Shown here piece by piece: positions 8,077 to 18,382 of a stretch of 64,000 nt of DNA. The DNA lies in contig NZ_JASZYQ010000004.1 in the NCBI RefSeq assembly GCF_030316885.1, positions 434,001 through 498,000 of the forward strand, given 5' to 3'. The position numbers and the translations under genes were made by a program. The DNA comes from Variovorax jilinensis. GTDB taxonomy: Bacteria > Pseudomonadota > Gammaproteobacteria > Burkholderiales > Burkholderiaceae_C. Position 1 is the first letter of the stretch. Each line of letters begins with the position of its first letter. The notes below the pieces were generated by a model. It made no database searches and was not told the DNA's origin. It was given only the letters and a program-made list of their open reading frames with translations.

Positions 8077-9243
8077 CTACATCTTGCAGCCGCGCGCGGG
8101 GTCGGCCAGGCCCTTCACGGCAACGCCGACCACCTTGTTCTCGTTGCCGTCGACCTTGCGCAGGTAGATGTCCTGCACCGGGTTGTGCGCCTTGCTGATC
8201 GTGAACGGGCCGCGCGGGCTGTCGATCTTGGCCTTCTCGATCGCGCCTGCGAACTCGGCCTTCTTCGAGATGTCGCCCTTGACCGCGCTGAGGCCGATGC
8301 CGAGCATCTGCGCGGCGTCGTAGCCCTGCACCGCGTAGACGTCCGGCTGCAGCTTGAAGGTCTTGGCGTAGGCGGTGCGGAAGGCGGTGTCGCGCGGGGT
8401 GTTGAGGCCGTCGGCGTAGTGCAGCGTGGTCTGCATGCCCTGCGCCGCTGCGCCCTGGGCCTCCAGCGTGCCGTCGGTCAGGAAGCCCGGGCCGACCAGC
8501 GGAATGGTCTTGTTGAGGCCGGCCGCCGCGTAGTCCTTGACGAACTTGACCGCGCCGCCGCCCGCGAAGAACGAATACACGATATCCGGCTTGGCCGCTG
8601 CGATCTCGGTCAGCAGGGCCTGGAACTCCACGTTCGGGAACGGCAGCGTGAGCTGCTTCTCGACCTTGCCGCCGGCCTTCTCGAAGCCTTCCTTGAAGCC
8701 GGCCACCGACTCGTCGCCGGCCGCGTACTTCCAGGTGATGGTCATGGCCTTCTTCTTGCCCTGCTTGCCGGCCACCTCGCCCATCGCGTAGGCCGGCTGC
8801 CAGTTCGAGAACGAGCTGCGGAAGATGTTCTGTGCGCACATCGGGCCGGTGACCGCATCGGCGCCCGCGTTCGGCACGATCAGCACGGTGCCGCTTTCCT
8901 TCGCCGCCTTGGCCATGGCCATGGCCACGCCCGAATGCACGGTGCCGATGATGACGTCGACGTTGTCGCGCTTGATCAGCTTGTTGACGTTGTCGGTGGC
9001 CTTGGCCGGATCCGATTCGTCGTCGACCTTGACGAACTCGATCTCGCGGCCGCCGAGCTTGCCGCCTTGCTCCTCGAGAGCCAGCTTGAAGCCGTTCTCG
9101 ATCGCGACGCCGAGCGCCGCGAAGGTGCCGCTGTACGGCAGCATCAGGCCCACCTTCAGCTTGCCCTGCTGGGCGTGGCCCAGCGTGGCGATGCACGCGA
9201 GTGCCAGGGCGGTCAGGGTGCTGCGAGCGATGCGGTGGCGCAT
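8077..9243 (-). CDS. livJ: LIV-type ABC transporter periplasmic binding protein (LivJ-like)
   Basis: The product is 388 residues with a signal peptide (MRHRIARSTLTALALACIAT, cleaved after GHA). The mature protein has the type-1 periplasmic fold of Peripla_BP_6 proteins: KVGLMLPYSGTFAALGVAIE, FVKVDDESDPAKATDNVNKL and VIIGTVHSGVAMAMAKAAKE. Members of this family bind amino acids, amides or aromatic acids, so the substrate is open. Its position next to the benzoate island makes an aromatic acid possible. It is the first gene of the operon and has a clear AAGGAG and promoter upstream. Confidence 0.9.
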   Translation of the reverse strand: MRHRIARSTLTALALACIATLGHAQQGKLKVGLMLPYSGTFAALGVAIENGFKLALEEQGGKLGGREIEFVKVDDESDPAKATDNVNKLIKRDNVDVIIGTVHSGVAMAMAKAAKESGTVLIVPNAGADAVTGPMCAQNIFRSSFSNWQPAYAMGEVAGKQGKKKAMTITWKYAAGDESVAGFKEGFEKAGGKVEKQLTLPFPNVEFQALLTEIAAAKPDIVYSFFAGGGAVKFVKDYAAAGLNKTIPLVGPGFLTDGTLEAQGAAAQGMQTTLHYADGLNTPRDTAFRTAYAKTFKLQPDVYAVQGYDAAQMLGIGLSAVKGDISKKAEFAGAIEKAKIDSPRGPFTISKAHNPVQDIYLRKVDGNENKVVGVAVKGLADPARGCKM

Positions 9244-9271
9244 GGAGAGTCTCCTTCGGTTGATTGAAATT

Positions 9272-9300
9272 ACTTTACAGCTAAACTATTCATGACTCAA
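9272..9300 (-). promoter_or_regulatory. Candidate sigma70 promoter of the liv operon
   Basis: On the minus strand TTGAGT (9295-9300) and TAAAGT (9272-9277) are separated by exactly 17 bases, and an AAGGAG ribosome-binding site (9251-9256) follows before the livJ ATG at 9243. The AT-rich patch contrasts with the surrounding GC-rich DNA. Confidence 0.55.
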
Positions 9301-9345
9301 GTAAGAGTTTCCCCCAACACGCTCGACGGCGCGTGACGCTCGGAG

Positions 9346-10146
9346 TCAGGGTGAAGATCTCGCCTGGATGAAACGGACGGTCGCAACTATCGCGGTTTCG
9401 GGCTGATCGCGATGCGGGGAATGCCCGCAGTCGGGGATCTCGAGCAGTTCGGTCTGCGGCACGCGAGCGGCGATGCCGCGGATCTGCTGCAGCGTGCCGT
9501 ATTCGTCGTCGACGCCCTGCATCGCGAGCACCGGGCAGCGGATCGGTTCCAGCTCGGCCTCGATGTTCCATTGCCGGAAGGGCGGGTGCAGCCAGATCCG
9601 GTTCCAGCCCCAGAAGGCCGAATCGGGATCGTCGTGGTAGCGCCCGAGCCGCTGCGGCAGGTCGGTCTCGAGGTAGGCCCGGCGCGCCACTTCGATGTTG
9701 GCAACCGTCACGTCCTCGACCCGGATGTGCGGCGCGAGTACGACCAGGCCGGCCACGCGCTCCGGGAAGCGGGCCGCATACAGCAGCGAGATCGAGCCGC
9801 CGTCGCTGTGGCCGAAGAGCCAGGGCCGTCCGGTCAGGCCGATCGCGCCGAAGAAGGCCGGCAGCACCTCGTGCGCCTGCCGGTGCATGAAGTCGATGCT
9901 CCAGGTCTCGTCGTCGTCGCGCGGCGTCGAGCGGCCGTAGCCGGGGCGCGAGAACACCAGGCCGCGGAAGCCGCCGGCTTCGCACAGCTGCGCGGGGAAG
10001 TCCTTCCACATCGCGACCGAGCCCAGGCCCTCGTGGAGAAAGACCACGAGCGGCGCTTCGGTGCGCTCGGGCGCGATGCGCTGGTATTCGATCTGGAGCG
10101 CACGCCCGCGCCACGCGATCGCGGCGAACTCGACCGCGCCGCTCAC
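9346..10146 (-). CDS. Alpha/beta hydrolase of the benzoate cluster
   Basis: The product is 266 residues. The nucleophile elbow GHSDGG places Ser at about residue 114; an acid (VDDEYGT) and a histidine (CGHSPHRDQ) follow at the usual spacing. The oxyanion region is FLHEGLGSVAMWKDFP. The GTG start at 10146 overlaps the ligase stop by 4 bases (GTGA), so it is co-translated with benzoate-CoA ligase. Hydrolases in this position are often annotated as enol-lactone hydrolase-like or thioesterase-like; a role in removing a CoA ester or opening a lactone in the box pathway is inferred, not shown. Confidence 0.85.
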   Translation of the reverse strand: MSGAVEFAAIAWRGRALQIEYQRIAPERTEAPLVVFLHEGLGSVAMWKDFPAQLCEAGGFRGLVFSRPGYGRSTPRDDDETWSIDFMHRQAHEVLPAFFGAIGLTGRPWLFGHSDGGSISLLYAARFPERVAGLVVLAPHIRVEDVTVANIEVARRAYLETDLPQRLGRYHDDPDSAFWGWNRIWLHPPFRQWNIEAELEPIRCPVLAMQGVDDEYGTLQQIRGIAARVPQTELLEIPDCGHSPHRDQPETAIVATVRFIQARSSP

Positions 10147-11693
10147 GCCTGCTGCTCTTTCTCGCGCAGCCGGAAGCGCTGGATCTTCCCGGTCGCGGTC
10201 TTGGGCAGTTCGTCGACGAACTCGATGAAGCGCGGGTACTTGTAGGGCGCGAGGCGCTCCTTCACGAAGGCCTTGAGCTCTTCCTCGCTCACCGTGCGGC
10301 CGTCCTTGCGCACCACGTAGGCCTTGGTCTTGGTCAGGCCCTCGGCATCCTGCTTGCCGATGACGGCCGCCTCGAGCACCGAGGGATGCAGCATCAGCGT
10401 GGCCTCGACTTCGAACGGCGACACGTAGATGCCGCTGACCTTGAGCATGTCGTCGCTGCGGCCGGCGTAGGTGTAGTAGCCGTCGGCGTCGCGCGAGTAC
10501 TTGTCGCCGCTCTGGGTCCAGCCGTCGCGGAAGGTGGCGGCGCTCTTCTCGGGGTTGCCCCAGTACATGAGCGCGGCGCTCGGTCCCTTGATGTAGAGGT
10601 CGCCGACCTCGCCGGCCGGAACCGGGCGGCCGTCCTCGCCGCGCAGCTCGATCTCGTAGCCGTCCACCGGGCGGCCCGTGGTGCCGTAGCGGATGTCGCC
10701 GGGCCGGTTCGAGATGAAGATGTGCAGCATCTCGGTGGAGCCGATGCCGTCGATGATCTCGCAGCCGAAGTGGTTCTTGAAGCGCTGCGCGATCTCGCCC
10801 GGCAGCGCCTCGCCGGCCGACGAGCACATGCGCAGCGCCACCGCCTCGCGCGCGGGCAGCGCAGGCGAGGCGAGCATGCCCGCGAAGCCGGTCGGTGCGC
10901 CGAAGAAGACGGTCGGCCTGTGGGCGCCGGTCCAGCGCCTGAAGGTGGCGTCGGGCGTGGGACGTTCGGCCATCAGCAGCACGGTCGCGCCGACCGAGAG
11001 CGGGAAGGTCAGCGCATTGCCCAGGCCGTAGGCGAAGTACATCTTGGCGGCCGAGAAGCAGACGTCGTCCTCGGTCAGGCCGAGCACGGGCTTGCCGTAG
11101 AGCTCGGCGGTCCACCACGGATTGGCGTGGCTGTGGACCGTGCCCTTGGGCTTGCCCGTCGATCCCGACGAATAGAGCCAGAAGGCATGGTCCTGCGGCG
11201 CGGTGGCGGCCGGTGCGGCCAGCGGCGCCTGGGCGGCGATCGCGTCGTCGAGGTCCTGCGCGCCCTCCGGCAACGCGCCCGCAGGGTGCGAGACGAGGAG
11301 GGTGCGGACCTGGTGGGGCGCCTTGGCCATCGCCTCCTGCAGCATCGGCAGCAGGGCGCCCGACACCAGCGCAGCAGTCGCCCCGCTGTGGCCCAGCATG
11401 TAGGCATAGTCGTCTGCCGTGAGCAGCGTGTTCACGGCCACCGGCACCACGCCGGCATAGAGGCTGCCGAGAAAGCTCACGGGCCAGTCGTTGCCGTCGA
11501 GCATGAGCAGCAGCACGCGGTCTTCGCGCCGGACACCCGCGGCGAGCAGGGCGGACGCCAGCCGCCGCGCGCGGTCCTCGAGTTCGCCGTAGCCGAGCGC
11601 ACCGCGGTCGTCGACATAGGCGGCCTTGGCGGCGCGGCCGCGGTTCAGCGCGAACAGGTGCTCGGCGAAATTGAAGCTGTCGGGCAGGCTCAT
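10143..11693 (-). CDS. bclA: Benzoate-CoA ligase
   Basis: The product is 516 residues, the normal size of the benzoate-CoA ligase family. It makes benzoyl-CoA from benzoate, ATP and CoA in the cytoplasm, the entry step of the box pathway. Visible motifs: YSSGSTGKPKG (residues 174-184, ATP-binding P-loop), the aromatic-site segment VFFGAPTGFAGML, GIGSTEMLHIF, and the C-terminal lysine in LPKTATGKIQRFRLR. It follows the DUF4863 gene after 71 bp and overlaps the hydrolase. The promoter is divergent from boxR and has TGCA boxes nearby. Confidence 0.95.
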   Translation of the reverse strand: MSLPDSFNFAEHLFALNRGRAAKAAYVDDRGALGYGELEDRARRLASALLAAGVRREDRVLLLMLDGNDWPVSFLGSLYAGVVPVAVNTLLTADDYAYMLGHSGATAALVSGALLPMLQEAMAKAPHQVRTLLVSHPAGALPEGAQDLDDAIAAQAPLAAPAATAPQDHAFWLYSSGSTGKPKGTVHSHANPWWTAELYGKPVLGLTEDDVCFSAAKMYFAYGLGNALTFPLSVGATVLLMAERPTPDATFRRWTGAHRPTVFFGAPTGFAGMLASPALPAREAVALRMCSSAGEALPGEIAQRFKNHFGCEIIDGIGSTEMLHIFISNRPGDIRYGTTGRPVDGYEIELRGEDGRPVPAGEVGDLYIKGPSAALMYWGNPEKSAATFRDGWTQSGDKYSRDADGYYTYAGRSDDMLKVSGIYVSPFEVEATLMLHPSVLEAAVIGKQDAEGLTKTKAYVVRKDGRTVSEEELKAFVKERLAPYKYPRFIEFVDELPKTATGKIQRFRLREKEQQA

Positions 11694-11764
11694 CGTGTCT
11701 CCTCTCGGACCCTGCGGCCCGTCTGTGGTCGGTCGTCGTCGTCGCTGCTGCGGGTGGCCCGCTG

Positions 11765-12229
11765 CTACTTGCTGAACCGGATCTGGCCTTCGGGCAGCAG
11801 GTAGAGCACCAGGGCGCGGCCCTGGGCGACAGTGGGATGGTGGGCGCTGCCGGGCGGATAGACGCACCATCCGGCGGGCCGGCCGTCGAAGGTGGCGTCG
11901 CCTTCGAGCGGCATGATCAAATCGATCTCCCCGCCCGGATGGGTATGGTGCGGGCCCGCGATGTCCTGCATGTCGACCACGTCGACCGAGAAGCGGCCCA
12001 GCGCATCCTCGGCCTTGAAGACCCGGCCGTAGCGGATGCCGCCACCCTCGCGCTCGCAGAGCCAGCCTTCTGCGACACCTTCGAGGCAGTCCTCGCGCAG
12101 CCGGGCGAAGGTGGGGCTGCCGGCACCGTGGTGGGTGTTGAGCCAGCGGTCGAGGTCCTCGTCGAGCGGGCGGCCGGCGATGTGGGCCGCGATCTCGGCA
12201 ACATGCTGGTGGAAGGCTTGCTTGGACAT
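11765..12229 (-). CDS. DUF4863 (PnbB-like) cupin protein of the box cluster
   Basis: The product is 154 residues. The second half is a cupin-like barrel with a candidate metal site: GPHHTHPGGE (His94, His95, His97, Glu101) and a later GSAHHPT (His130/131). The first half (AEIAAHIAGRPLDEDLDRWL) matches DUF4863, a family that I recall includes 4-hydroxylaminobenzoate lyase (PnbB). It is the first gene of the ligase operon. A role in handling an aromatic or aromatic-CoA side product is inferred from position only. The start is the ATG at 12229. Confidence 0.75.
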   Translation of the reverse strand: MSKQAFHQHVAEIAAHIAGRPLDEDLDRWLNTHHGAGSPTFARLREDCLEGVAEGWLCEREGGGIRYGRVFKAEDALGRFSVDVVDMQDIAGPHHTHPGGEIDLIMPLEGDATFDGRPAGWCVYPPGSAHHPTVAQGRALVLYLLPEGQIRFSK

Positions 12230-12298
12230 GGCGATCTCTTCGTGCGTGGGGAACAGCTTGCGGCAATGACCTGCGTGCAGTATCTTGCCTGTGCGCGA

Positions 12299-12327
12299 AC
12301 GATAAGCACCGACCCCATGAGTGTCAA
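12299..12327 (-). promoter_or_regulatory. Sigma70-type promoter of the DUF4863-ligase-hydrolase operon
   Basis: On the minus strand a perfect -35 TTGACA (12322-12327) is followed after 17 bases by TATCGT (12299-12304). TGCA tetramers lie on both sides, at 12276-12279 and 12337-12340, within reach of a BoxR-type repressor. This is the best core promoter in the divergent region. Confidence 0.65.
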
Positions 12328-12331
12328 GCAA

Positions 12332-12340
12332 TATAGTGCA
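12332..12340 (+). promoter_or_regulatory. Candidate boxR -10 element overlapping a TGCA box
   Basis: TATAGT (12332-12337) is a good -10 for the plus strand, 33 bases before the boxR ATG. Its last base starts a TGCA. The -35 position (CCGACC) is poor, which would suit a weakly expressed, self-repressed regulator. Confidence 0.4.
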
Positions 12341-12369
12341 TGTATGCGCGTTAACCCCGAGAAAGAGTC

Positions 12370-13305
12370 ATGAACGAGCGAGCAGACGACGTGGTCCTGA
12401 CCGCGCAGCCCGAACCCGAGCCAGCAGCTGCGGCCGAAGAAGCCAAGAACCCGCTGCTGGTGGCGCTGGGCGAGCGCGTGCGCAACCTGCGTGCGCGCCG
12501 CGGTCTCACGCGCCGCGCCGTGGCGCAAGCGGCCGAGGTGTCGGAGCGCCACCTGGCGAACCTCGAGTACGGCATCGGCAACGCCTCGATCCTGGTCCTG
12601 CAGCAGGTGGCGGGTGCCCTGCAGTGCTCGCTGGCCGAACTAGTCGGCGACGTGACGACGATCTCCCCCGAATGGCTCCTGATCCGCGAGCTGCTCGAAG
12701 GCCGCGACGAGGCCGACCTGCGGCGCGCCCGCATCGCGCTCGGCGAACTGCTCGGCACGGCGGGCAGCGACCCGGCGCGCGGAAGGCGCATCGCGCTGGT
12801 GGGCCTGCGTGGGGCCGGCAAGTCGACCCTGGGCCAGATGCTGGCCGACGATCTCGAGCTGCCCTTCATCGAGCTGAGCCGCGAGATCGAGAAGTTCGCG
12901 GGCTGCAGCGTGCGCGAGATCCACGACCTCTACGGCACCAATGCCTACCGCCGCTACGAGCGCCGCGCGCTCGAGGAAACCGTGCAGATCTACAGCGAGG
13001 TGGTGATCGCCACGCCGGGCGGCATCGTCTCCGACCCGGCCACCTTCAACCAGCTGCTGGCCCACTGCACCACGGTCTGGCTGCAGGCGTCGCCCGAGGA
13101 GCACATGGGCCGCGTGCGGGCCCAGGGCGACACCCGGCCGATGGCCGCCAGCAAGGAGGCGATGGACGACCTGCGCCGCATCCTGAGCGGGCGCGCGGCC
13201 TTCTATTCCAAGGCGGACATCAGCGTCGACACCACCGGCCGCAGCCTCGAACAGAGCTTTCACCTGCTGCGGGACACGGTGCGCGAGGCGATCGCGGTTC
13301 ACTGA
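12370..13305 (+). CDS. boxR: BoxR/BzdR-type transcriptional regulator (HTH plus shikimate-kinase-like domain)
   Basis: The product is 311 residues. An XRE-type helix-turn-helix lies at about residues 32-92 (LGERVRNLRARRGLTRRAVA, SERHLANLEYG). The C-terminal domain resembles shikimate kinase, with Walker A GLRGAGKS at residues 145-152 and the shikimate-kinase feature FIELSREIEKFAG. In the BzdR/BoxR family this domain binds benzoyl-CoA and releases repression. It is divergent from the ligase operon and just upstream of boxC. TGCA-containing palindromes at 13362-13383 are its probable targets. Confidence 0.93.
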   Translation: MNERADDVVLTAQPEPEPAAAAEEAKNPLLVALGERVRNLRARRGLTRRAVAQAAEVSERHLANLEYGIGNASILVLQQVAGALQCSLAELVGDVTTISPEWLLIRELLEGRDEADLRRARIALGELLGTAGSDPARGRRIALVGLRGAGKSTLGQMLADDLELPFIELSREIEKFAGCSVREIHDLYGTNAYRRYERRALEETVQIYSEVVIATPGGIVSDPATFNQLLAHCTTVWLQASPEEHMGRVRAQGDTRPMAASKEAMDDLRRILSGRAAFYSKADISVDTTGRSLEQSFHLLRDTVREAIAVH

Positions 13306-13347
13306 AGCCCGGGGACGGAGCCCTGCTGTAAAAAAGTCCTTCCGGTA

Positions 13348-13376
13348 TTGACTCGCCCCGAAACATGCAGCATGAT
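13348..13376 (+). promoter_or_regulatory. Sigma70-type promoter of boxCBA
   Basis: TTGACT (13348-13353) and CATGAT (13371-13376) are separated by 17 bases. The -10 lies inside the palindromic operator, so a bound regulator would block RNA polymerase. Confidence 0.6.
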
Positions 13377-13383
13377 GCATGTT
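13362..13383. promoter_or_regulatory. Probable BoxR operator (perfect 8-bp inverted repeat)
   Basis: AACATGCA (13362-13369), six spacer bases, then TGCATGTT (13376-13383) form a perfect inverted repeat. A further TGCA at 13399-13402 adds a third box. BzdR/BoxR regulators are known to recognise TGCA-containing repeats. Assignment to BoxR here is inferred. Confidence 0.65.
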
Positions 13384-13442
13384 CTGGCGATCGACGAATG
13401 CATTATTGTTCCTTGCCAGGCCCCACACCCCAAGGAGACCTC

Positions 13443-15113
<1,671 letters not shown>

Positions 15114-15150
15114 TACAGCGCCCGGTCCGCAACGAACCCAAGGAACAACG

Positions 15151-16578
<1,428 letters not shown>

Positions 16579-16639
16579 GCGTCGACAGCGCCGCGGCTTC
16601 GGCAAGGGCCGGCCCGCGGCGACATAGAGGAGACCCACG

Positions 16640-17917
16640 ATGGACATGGCCGTTGACGTTTCGGTGATCCGGCAGCACCTGATCGACCCCGAGATCTGCA
16701 TTCGCTGCAACACCTGCGAAGCCACCTGCCCGGTCGGCGCGATCACGCACGACGACCGCAACTACGTGGTGCGCGCCGATGTCTGCAACGGCTGCATGGC
16801 GTGCATCTCGCCGTGCCCGACCGGCTCGATCGACAACTGGCGCAACATGCCCGTGGTGCGCGCCTATTCGATCGAGGAGCAGCTGACCTGGGACGAGCTG
16901 CCGGCCGAGCTCACGCAAGAGCAGCTCGAGGCCGAAGGCGCCGGCCCGGCAGGCGAAGTGCAGCTGCAGGTGCCTGCGGCGCCGCCGCAGCCGGCCGCCG
17001 AGCCCGGTGAAGTCGCCTTCAGTTCGGCGCAGTACGGCGCCACCACGCCGCCCTGGTCGGCGGCGCACGCCTACACCAACCTGCATCCGCCGAAGAACCC
17101 GACCACGGCCACCGTGGTCGGCAATTTCAATTGCACCGAAGCAGGCTACGAGAACCAGACGCACCACATCGTGCTCGACTTCGGCACCATGCCCTTCCCG
17201 GTGCTCGAGGGCCAGTCGATCGGCATCATCCCGCCGGGCACCGATGCCAGCGGCAAGCCGCACTTCGCGCGCCAGTACTCGATCGCGAGCCCGCGCAACG
17301 GCGAGCGTCCCGGCTACAACAACGTCTCGCTGACCGTGAAGCGCGTACTGGAAGACCACCAGGGCAAGCCCGTGCGCGGCGTCGCGAGCAACTACGTGTG
17401 CGACCTCAAGGTCGGCGACAAGGTGCAGGTGATCGGGCCCTTCGGCGCCTCGTTCCTGATGCCCAACCATCCGAAGTCGCACATCGTGATGATCTGCACC
17501 GGCACCGGCAGCGCACCGATGCGGGCCATGACCGAATGGCGCCGCCGGCTGCGCAAGAGCGGCAAGTTCGAGGGCGGCAAGCTGATGCTGTTCTTCGGTG
17601 CGCGCACGCAGCAGGAGCTGCCCTACTTCGGTCCGCTGCAGACCTTGCCCAAGGACTTCATCGACATCAACTTCGCCTTCTCGCGCACCACGGGCCAACC
17701 CAGGCGCTACGTCCAGGACATGATGCGCGAGCGTGCGGCCGACCTCGCCGAGCTGCTGAAGGACGGCCAGACGCACTTCTACGTCTGCGGCCTGAAGAGC
17801 ATGGAGGAAGGCGTGGTGCTGGCGCTGCGCGATGTCGCGACGGACGCCGGCCTCGACTGGGACACCGTGGGTGCGGGGCTCAAGCGCGAAGGGCGCCTGC
17901 ACCTGGAAACCTACTGA
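16640..17917 (+). CDS. boxA: Benzoyl-CoA 2,3-epoxidase, reductase subunit BoxA
   Basis: The product is 425 residues. The N-terminus has two [4Fe-4S] ferredoxin motifs (Cys20, 23, 26, 30 and Cys49, 52, 55, 59). A Pro/Ala/Gln-rich linker (about residues 100-135) leads to a ferredoxin-NADP reductase module with FAD motif [11 protein letters not shown] and NADP motif [10 protein letters not shown]. It passes electrons from NADPH to BoxB. A good GAGGAG precedes the ATG, and the stop overlaps the MaoC start by one base. Confidence 0.96.
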   Translation: MDMAVDVSVIRQHLIDPEICIRCNTCEATCPVGAITHDDRNYVVRADVCNGCMACISPCPTGSIDNWRNMPVVRAYSIEEQLTWDELPAELTQEQLEAEGAGPAGEVQLQVPAAPPQPAAEPGEVAFSSAQYGATTPPWSAAHAYTNLHPPKNPTTATVVGNFNCTEAGYENQTHHIVLDFGTMPFPVLEGQSIGIIPPGTDASGKPHFARQYSIASPRNGERPGYNNVSLTVKRVLEDHQGKPVRGVASNYVCDLKVGDKVQVIGPFGASFLMPNHPKSHIVMICTGTGSAPMRAMTEWRRRLRKSGKFEGGKLMLFFGARTQQELPYFGPLQTLPKDFIDINFAFSRTTGQPRRYVQDMMRERAADLAELLKDGQTHFYVCGLKSMEEGVVLALRDVATDAGLDWDTVGAGLKREGRLHLETY

Positions 17918-18357
17918 TGCGCTTCGCCGAATTCCATGTCGGTCAGGTGATCGAGGCCGGCCCGACGCTCGTGACCGAGGCGCAAGTGCTTGCATTCGCG
18001 CGCGAGTGGGATCCGCAGTGGTTCCACACCGATACCGAAGCGGCGGCCGAAGGGCCGTTCGGAGGCCTGATCGCGAGCGGCTGGCACACCGCCGCGATCG
18101 CGATGCGGCTGGTGGTCGACCAGGTGCTCGCGGGGTCCGAATCCTTCGCCTCGCCTGGGCTCGAATACCTCAAGTGGCCCAACCCGGTGCGCCCGGGCGA
18201 CAGCCTGCGGCTGCGCGCCGAGGTGCTGGAGGTGCGACGCTCCGAGCAGCGGCCCACGCTCGGCATCCTCACCTGGCGCTGGCAGCTCTTCAACCAGCGC
18301 GGGCTGCCGGTGCTCGAGCTGGTGGCGACCAGCATGTTCAAGCTGCCACCGCGCTGA
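17917..18357 (+). CDS. MaoC-family hotdog dehydratase-like protein
   Basis: The product is 146 residues, a single hotdog domain. The hydratase signature is seen in FAREWDPQWFHTDTEAAAEG with Asp and His, followed by FGGLIASGWHTA. The start overlaps the boxA stop (TGATG), so it is co-translated with boxA. MaoC-like proteins hydrate or dehydrate acyl-CoAs; a role on a ring-opened CoA intermediate or a paraconate-like side product is inferred. It occupies a place where an aldehyde dehydrogenase (boxD) might be expected in some box clusters. Confidence 0.88.
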   Translation: MRFAEFHVGQVIEAGPTLVTEAQVLAFAREWDPQWFHTDTEAAAEGPFGGLIASGWHTAAIAMRLVVDQVLAGSESFASPGLEYLKWPNPVRPGDSLRLRAEVLEVRRSEQRPTLGILTWRWQLFNQRGLPVLELVATSMFKLPPR

Positions 18358-18382
18358 TCGCGCGGGGCGCCGGTGACTCGCC

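Noticed and set aside
7067..9196. A possible giant fusion of livH with upstream sequence
   Set aside because: The livH frame stays open through repeat C and part of livJ, but livJ itself is read in another frame with a signal peptide and full family match. The livH start at 7939 gives the normal length.
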